Below, piece after piece: positions 56,078 through 62,000 of a DNA stretch of 62,000 nucleotides. Each line of letters opens with the position of its first letter. Positions within the stretch are counted from its first letter, which is position 1. The translations under genes and the position numbers were made by a program. Source of the stretch: Diphasiastrum complanatum (lineage: Eukaryota > Streptophyta > Lycopodiopsida > Lycopodiales > Lycopodiaceae); assembly GCA_029204225.1 (NCBI GenBank), contig CM055104.1:44051148-44113147 (forward strand), in the 5' to 3' direction. A model generated the notes under the pieces. The model ran no database searches. It had not been told where the DNA came from and saw only the letters and a list, made by a program, of their open reading frames with translations.

Positions 56078-56615
56078 CTAAGGAACAACTTCCAACACCT
56101 TCAATTGCACATACATGTATATTGATTTCTTAGGATCTAGAACAGATTCAATAGAAACAAAAGAATCTTTGGAGCAACTCATACGAGTTGTTGCTCCACT
56201 ATCAATATACCATGATACATCATCAAAAGGTAAAGAAGAAAAACTAGACATCAGAAGAGATGCCTCTCCACAACTTGCATGTGAGTCTTCTATGATGCAA
56301 CTGGTTTGAACTTCTTGTGTCTTCTTCTTGAAGTTAGAAGGATGAGCTGACTCATCTTCTACTCCACCATAGTCTTTGTTCTGTGCTTTTTTCTTAGTGA
56401 AGGCATGAGAATACTGGTTCTTCCTCCTCTTTCTTGACTTGATCTCGGCTTCTTGAAGGTTCTTCAGAATCTCCCAAGTCTCCTTTGCTGAGGTGCATGA
56501 ACTAATCTCTCTCAACATCTCATCAGAGATGTTCAATTTGATGATATGTAGAGAAATTCTTGCTCTCTTCTTGAATCTCTGAGCCTCATCAAGAGCTGCA
56601 GGTTCAATGAAAAAC
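56078..56615 (-). pseudogene. Copia-H shortened gag and protease start
   Basis: The legible frame opens near 56615 (ALDEAQRFKKRARISLH) without a good start. NISDEMLREISSCTSAKETWEILK matches copia gag (compare CTSAKEAWESL of Copia-A), then jumps to a basic linker KSRKRRKNQ: the capsid C-terminal part and zinc knuckle are deleted. SWYIDSGATTRMSCSKDSF is the protease active site (near 56205). A +1 shift near 56115 carries the reading into the 560-codon frame. Confidence 0.8.
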
Positions 56616-56686
56616 TACTTTTTTTTGCTTGTTCATCTCTCAATTTCTTGTACTATCAGGGAAATTGGCATGCAAAGCTTAATGAG

Positions 56687-56698
56687 GCTCTGATACCA
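56687..56698 (-). other. Copia-H primer-binding site
   Basis: gctctgatacca, complement of the initiator-Met primer-binding site, directly beside the 5' LTR (56699). Confidence 0.93.
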
Positions 56699-57566
56699 CG
56701 TTGAAAATTCCAGAATTCACACGTGTGGGGAATGTCCACAAGAGTGACTGATCTTGATTAAGCTTTGTGATTGGCATAGTACCCTGATTCTAGATTGTTC
56801 AACAAGATCTAGTTCAGAAGATATGGCTAATTCACAATCTAGCATGCTAATCAATAGACTATGATAGCAATGAATCAAAGAATGATTAAAAGTACAAGAT
56901 TACAATGCATAAACATTAGTCTCAACACGAGTTAGAGAGAGAGAGCTAGAGAGATAACAAGAAAAAACAGTTTAGATCAAACCAAGCATGAGATAGCTAC
57001 AAAACTTTGGTTCTTCATTACTTTGTGAATGAGAATGATATGTACATATATAGGAGAGCCAAAATTCGTGGTACTCCTTGCATTCAATGCACATCTTACA
57101 CCTATTCAAGTGCAAACAACTATTAACTTGACACCTAACTGCTAGCATGCATAGGTTGCACCTAACCTCTACCTACTTTCTCCAAATGGCAATTTCTCAA
57201 CTAGCCATGTACAAATCTACATGCATGTGTCCATTAGAGTGATTGCATGCTTTGCATGTCACTATGGAAACTTAGGACATTATGCATTTATTGTGGCTCG
57301 AGTCTCTACAAGGTCATAATTGACCAATTCCATGTGAATCTCTATATGCATGTCAAACTAGACATTGTCAACATTATTGCATATCATACTAGACCAACTA
57401 GACTTTATGCATGTCACTGGAATTTGATCTACCTAACCCAAACTCGCCCTATTCTACAAGGATATGTGCTCAATTCACATACCTTGGATATGTACAAAAT
57501 ATTTACATGGGTAGGATCCCCCAAACATTAACAACAGATGATAGATATGTTTTACAATTTTTAACA
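56699..57566 (-). repeat. 5' LTR of Copia-H
   Basis: 868 bp, same length as the 3' LTR. Followed by the TSD caatc (57567-57571). Confidence 0.95.
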
Positions 57567-57571
57567 CAATC

Positions 57572-58279
57572 CAAGATCTGTACAGTTCTAGATTCATCAG
57601 GATCTACTTCCTAGCATAGAAGGTTAAAACCTCGTTGATACTAAAGGGAAAAGGATTATTCCCCTGGGTAGATGGCACTGAAGAGATGCCTACAACAACA
57701 AGCAAGGAGCTACGTGAATGGAGGGAGAAGAATGACAAGACAATAGCCTTGTTATCATCATTCATAGAGGATAGCCTGACTCTTGATCTGGCTGCACTCT
57801 CTAAAGCAAAAGAGATGTCAGATACACTACTCACAAGATTTCAGACGAAATCATGCAGTAAGATAATGATGCTTGAGGATCAGTTGACAAACCTGCAGTG
57901 GGATGGCAAAAATCTCACGTCTTTTGTTAGGAAGATGAAGGATCTATTCTTTTCACTACACAATTCTGGAGCAGAAAATGCAGTGTCAGCAGAGAAGCAG
58001 CTCACTTATCTGTTGAGAGCCTTACCAAGATCCTTCTAAACAACCAAAACACTGCTAGCAAAGGATCCTACAATGACACTCGAAAAGGCAATTGTCGAGA
58101 TTCAAGAGGAAGTAGAGGCTCAAGAGCACCTTGATCACAAGGATGCTTCTAGCCAAGCCCTCTACAACAACAAGGAGAAGACAAAGAAACAATTTAAGCC
58201 TAAGAGGGAGTCAGATCAAAAGCAGGATCATTCTCAGCAAGTAGAAGGAATCAGCAAAAGCAAATGCACATGTTTCTGA
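57572..58279 (+). pseudogene. Copia-I gag (after Copia-H)
   Basis: A damaged N-terminal part, then an open frame from 57635: ILKGKGLFPWVDGTEE, LTLDLAALSKAKEMSDTLL and QLTNLQWDGKNLTSFVRKMK are typical of the UBN2-type copia gag. A stop at about 58039 is followed in frame by EKAIVEIQEEVEAQE and a Lys/Gln-rich tail. The zinc knuckle and everything up to the integrase C-terminus are deleted near 58260. Confidence 0.85.
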
Positions 58280-59400
58280 TAAGCTTTGAAAGAAACTTGA
58301 TGAGAAAGTTGAACAAGGATATCTTGTAGAATATGACAATAATTTGTCATACTACAAAGTCTATATGCCAGAGACAAACATTGTGAAGACAGTTAGAGAT
58401 GTCAAATTTGATGAGAGCAGAACGATGGCCAACGATGATCATGTCTGTTATGAAGTTCTTGAAAGATAGTATTATGATCTGCCAACTGTGACAGAGGGAG
58501 CAGAGCATGAACACTCAGACGAAGATGTTAGAGTAGCTTCACATTTGAGTGATGAATCAGACAATGAAAGATTCGAGAGGTAGCCTACTGCTACAGTATC
58601 TGTAAACCAAAATTGTTCCAGACCTAGCAGAGCAGACAAAGGCAAAGGCATTGTAGTTCTAGGAGGATCTCCTAGAAGGTCAACAAGACAACGAAAAGCA
58701 CCAGCAAGATATGTGTCAGGCAGCTCAGCTTCTACATCAGAAGAGTTCTGTGGATTCAATGATGAATCACAAACATTCGAGGAGGCAATTGAATGTCCAG
58801 AGAAGGACAAATGGATCCAAGTCATGAATGATGAGATGGAATCCATGAGGAAGAACCAGGTATGGACGTTGCAACCATTACCAGATAAACCAAAGATTGT
58901 AAAATGCAAATGGGTATACAAGCTAAAGTATGGACCATATGGAGATGTCTCAAAGTATAAGGCAAGACTTGTAGCGAAGGGATTTTTTCAGATCTCAGGA
59001 TTCACATTGTGGATGAGAAGACAACCTTCTTGCATGGTGAGCTGGACGAAGAAGTCTACATGGATCAACCTCCAGGCTATATCTCGAATTCACTTCTTAC
59101 TTATGCATGCAGAATGCATAGAAGTATCTATGGTCTAAAGTAGTCAGTGTGACAATGGTACAAGAAGAAAGACCAAGCCTTGAAATCCTTAGGATTCAAG
59201 CCACCAATGGCTAATTCCAATGTCTACGTAAGAATTACAGATGGGAAGATCATCATTGTAGCTGTGTATGTGGACGACACTCTGATACTTTGCAAGAGTG
59301 AGAAGCTTATTGCTGAAGTGAAGAATGATATCTCAAAACATTTCAAGATTGCAGATCTGGGAGAAGCCAGGTGTTACCTTGGATTATAGATTGACAGGGA
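58258..59400 (+). pseudogene. Copia-I integrase C-terminus and reverse transcriptase
   Basis: KKLDEKVEQGYLV and VYMPETNIVKTVRDVKFDE are the integrase end. The linker has GGSPRRSTRQRKAPARYV. RT starts at EEAIECPEKDKWIQVMNDEMES and NQVWTLQPLPDKPKIVKCKWVYK, loses a block near 58985 and resumes at LHGELDEEVYMDQPPGY. The active-site YVDD is intact at about 59268-59279 (AVYVDDTLI). Stops occur at IYGLK* and LGL*ID. RT is therefore partial and interrupted. Confidence 0.9.
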
Positions 59401-60169
59401 CTATGAGGGAGATAAATTGTACAGTCATCAGTCTAGATATACCTAGAAGATCCTGGAAGATTTTGGGATGATGAATTGCAAAGGAGTGAATACTCCAATG
59501 CTTTTGAGGACTGAAGAAGAAAGGGAATTAATGCAGCTTACACCATATAGGAAGCTGATCAGATCATTGATGTACCTTTTAGATAACACACGTCCTGACA
59601 TTGCTTATGTCGTGTTCAAGATGAGCCAATTCTGTACAAATCCAGGCTCAATTCATTGGAGGATTGCAAAATGAATTTTGCAATATCTTCAATCTACAAA
59701 AGATTTTGGTTTGTGCTATTGTCGCGATGCAGGGTTCCAGATGCTTTCCTACAGTGATGCTAGCTGGGCATCTCTCAAGAATGACTACAAAAGTGTCTCA
59801 GGAGAATGCACCATCGCGTCAGGAGTAGCAATTCTCTGGGTCAGCAAGAAGCAGACCATTGTGGCTCAGTCATCCCGCGAAGCAGAATACGTTGCAGCAG
59901 CAAAGATGGCCAACAAAATAATTTGGCTCCTTGACAAATTGGACGAAACGAGAAATGAACCTCTGGTTTTGCAGATGGACAACACATCTACAATACATCT
60001 GATAAAAGACCCTATATTTCACTCAAGGACGAAACACATTGCAATCAAGTACCACTTGATAAGGGATTTGATCAGGAAGAAGATGTTGCAGACTACTTTC
60101 ATTGGAATGAAGGAGATGGTAGTTGACATTCTCACAAAGGTAGTTGAAAATTTGATATGCAATCTATAA
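59401..60169 (+). pseudogene. Copia-I RT connection and RNase H
   Basis: CKGVNTPMLLRTEEE, RSLMYLLDNTRPDIAYVV and GSIHWRIAK lead into RNase H (59678-60169): SYSDASWASLKNDYKSVSG, SSREAEYVAAAKMA, QMDNTSTIHLIKDP and HSRTKHIAIKYHLIRD, with the Asp, Glu and Asp residues of the RNase H site in place. It ends VDILTKVVENLICNL. RNase H itself is open. One TGA separates it from the connection. Confidence 0.9.
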
Positions 60170-60271
60170 GCCACAACTTAGGTTGAACCAATGATCCAAA
60201 AATCGGCCAAATCCAGCATGTGAATTCAAAAAACGGAATTGAACAAGTATATTGACCTATTTAGTGTTTTG

Positions 60272-60314
60272 ATCTACAAAAGATCCAATCTACAAAAGAT
60301 CCAATCTACAAAAG
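60272..60314. repeat. 16-bp tandem repeat, 2.7 copies
   Basis: atctacaaaagatcca at 60272 and 60288, with a partial third copy at 60304. The same atctacaaaagatcca word occurs in the Copia-A LTR (near 9331 and 13177). Confidence 0.93.
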
Positions 60315-60421
60315 CAAAAAATCCGATTTTGGTGTAGAATCCTCTCTAGCATGCTCTAGACTTGATATCTTCACCAAATCATTGATAGATCTGATTTCCT
60401 CCTTCATAACCTGAAACACAA

Positions 60422-61030
60422 GCTCTGACACCATGTGAAATATTTCAGATCCTTAAGATCCAATCTACTTAGAAAAATCAGCATCTACACACAATTTGAG
60501 ATGCAAACACTAATAGAACTTGATCAAACTTGAATGAAATGATTATGTACTGTTGCTGTCCGTACAAAACTAGCAAGCTACTGTATTTTACACGTGTGGA
60601 TCCAAAAATAGCAAATATAGATCATTCTACAGATAGAATTGCAAGCAATCACCAAGATAGTGTTCCAATGGATAGTAGAACCCAAGAGAACCATGTATAA
60701 GCATGAAATGAGATAGAGAAGAGAGAAGATGACTCTCTCCACGAGTTACATCCTTTTATAGCAGGTCCAAACCCTATTTGGCCACTTGGCTTTCCCACCA
60801 AAATGCTAACCCTACCAATTTTGGGTCTAGATTCAATGTACCCAACTTATTCAAATTGAATCTACTCAAACTCGCATTCTATCTTTCCCACACTTTCAAA
60901 AAGTGTTTATTCAAATGAAATTTAGACTAATGAACTTTGAAAAGTCAACCTCTAAGTCTAAAACAAGTTTTGGCCTCAATATGCCAAATATGGAAATATT
61001 GCAAAATGTGATGAAACTAGTTGAATCTTT
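60422..61030 (-). repeat. Minus-strand copia LTR with primer-binding site
   Basis: gctctgacacca (60422-60433) is the initiator-Met primer-binding site complement with one mismatch. The LTR starts TGTGAAATATT at 60434 and is alignable with 31850-32325 from about 60660 to 61020. It has ccttttatagc (60754-60764), a TATA-like site in minus-strand reading, and an acacgtgtgg palindrome (60590-60599). The outer end near 61030 is estimated. No internal domain of its element remains: Copia-I sequence lies immediately below. Confidence 0.72.
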
Positions 61031-62000
61031 CATAGTGTCCAAGTGAACTTATGTTAGTTTCACTCCTTTGGAGGCTACAAGAAAGCTCATATTCTTGACT
61101 CCTAGGGGGGAGACCTTTTTCTCATAGGTTTTAAGGAGAAATGATTTAAAAGGTAAGTCCTCCCTCAATCCAACTTCTCTTATATTCTTCTATCAAGTTT
61201 CCCATTGGAGCATTTCCATGCTTACATGGAATGAGCATGGTCCCTCTTTCTTCCAAGTCGCCTGTTTCCATGTGCCTAGAATAAAGTGCTTTCTTACAAC
61301 TTTTGAAGAGTATGTAGAAGAGAGTACCCTACCACCCTTTAAGCATATGAGCTGCTCATCATGCCACTACACTACACCTTTTCATTTTATTTCACCCTAG
61401 TTTGTTTGTTTCTTAATTTTTTTAGTTCCAGCTTTTTACTTATGTTGGGTGTTTTTTAGTGTTTCATAGTCCCAAGCAGTTGTCCTGGATTATTATTGTT
61501 TTTCAAGATCTAGAAAGCAGTCATGTCTACCATGTTGCCATAAAAAATGACTAATTAGATAGGTGATTGGTGTGATTGTACAATTTAGATTTACAAATGA
61601 CTTCTTTGAGGTTGTGAACTTCATCCCATGTTGTTGAAGATCATATTTGTTTTTCAACCTTTGATGGATAATATTTTTTAACTTGTTCATATACAAAGGT
61701 GAAGCAATTTTTTTTTGAAACTCTAGAGAAATGAGGGCAAGCTTTATCCACATTTAGCTACTTATGATAGTGAGACCCACCCTTATGTAAAAGCCTCTAG
61801 TCCTTCCAATTGAGATTATTTTCATGTGCATGCATGCAAGCATCATACTCATTTTACTCAACACCCTAATTAAATAATGTAATAAACGTTATCTTTTAAA
61901 ATACATATTGCATTTCAAGCGTACCTTTGAAGAAATGTTCGATTTCATATTTGTGTACAATTCTAACTCTTTTCAATTGAGTGAAAGTGAGTGATGACAT
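61031..62000. other. Non-coding right flank
   Basis: No gene or element recognised. A minus-strand open frame (61493-61753, 86 codons) has no motif. Confidence 0.45.

Larger units (their letters stand above)
53404..57566 (-). mobile_element. Copia-H: young copia element with eroded pol
   Basis: 4163 bp, minus strand, inside the Copia-I gag. Two 868-bp LTRs (53404-54271 and 56699-57566) differ at roughly eleven positions by eye. The TSD caatc is at 53399-53403 and 57567-57571. The primer-binding site gctctgatacca is at 56687-56698 and the polypurine complement ctcctcctt at 54272-54280. The 5' LTR's terminal TG has mutated to CG at 56699. Gag is shortened and lacks a zinc knuckle. Pol is a single 560-codon open frame without catalytic motifs. 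Near-identical LTRs mean recent movement, so the proteins were probably supplied in trans. Confidence 0.94.
53378..60169 (+). mobile_element. Copia-I: Ty1/copia element hosting Copia-H
   Basis: Plus strand. Gag begins MASINNIQ at 53378, is interrupted by Copia-H (TSD caatc), and resumes at 57572. Gag is followed without zinc knuckle, protease or integrase core by the integrase C-terminus (about 58258), then RT and RNase H to 60169. The 3' LTR is not recognisable: a minus-strand LTR of a different family follows. An internal deletion and many stops make it inactive. Confidence 0.88.

Overview
The window looks like nuclear DNA of a land plant with a large, repeat-rich genome. It is AT-rich and full of nested Ty1/copia and Ty3/gypsy LTR retrotransposons primed by initiator-Met tRNA. 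It also holds tRNA-derived SINE-like elements, long (GA)n microsatellites, and one gene for a CLE-type signalling peptide, a family characteristic of land plants. I cannot name the species. A non-seed plant such as a fern is a guess only. There are no bacterial-style operons, CRISPR arrays, rRNA genes or functional tRNA genes that I can see.

Layout. 1-7.1 kb is non-coding, with a GA tract, two tRNA-like retroposons with target-site duplications (TSDs) and a tandem duplication. 7.1-9.3 kb is a decayed minus-strand gypsy gag-pro-RT fragment (Gypsy-1), interrupted by Copia-A (9300-13245, minus), which keeps a 453-codon gag-protease frame but has lost most of pol. 13.2-16.4 kb has an LTR tail and primer-binding site followed by unrecognised sequence. 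16.4-30.0 kb is the most complex part. A DUF7869-like gene was split by a chromovirus (Gypsy-2, chromodomain-bearing integrase). The upstream gene half (16576-17535) is now inverted, and the downstream half (29121-30007) is still in the original orientation. The chromovirus itself carries three later insertions: an unknown 1.15 kb insert (18177-19329), Copia-B (19873-24533) and Copia-C (25756-28762). 31-32.3 kb holds copia RNase H and an LTR containing (GA)60.

33.5-42.9 kb is an island without recognisable retrotransposon coding sequence. It contains the best candidate for a live host gene: a 98-residue prepropeptide on the minus strand (40088-40384) with an N-terminal signal peptide and the C-terminal dodecapeptide RLVPTGPNPLHN, a CLE peptide precursor.

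42.9-61 kb returns to nested elements: copia fragments at 42958-43440, 47480-48427 and 48945-49690, a gypsy gag (50723-51960), and a copia host element (Copia-I, about 53262-60169, plus) with Copia-H (53404-57566, minus) nested in its gag. Copia-H has roughly 99 percent identical LTRs and a 560-codon open frame that retains only eroded pol domains. The last kilobase is unassigned.

Apart from the CLE gene, almost every coding region is a relic. Many of the in-frame stops sit where a C-to-T or G-to-A transition would create them, as expected of methylated silent repeats. Coordinates of LTR ends, TSDs, primer-binding sites and polypurine tracts were read directly from the sequence. Family names come from motif recognition by eye, not from database searches.
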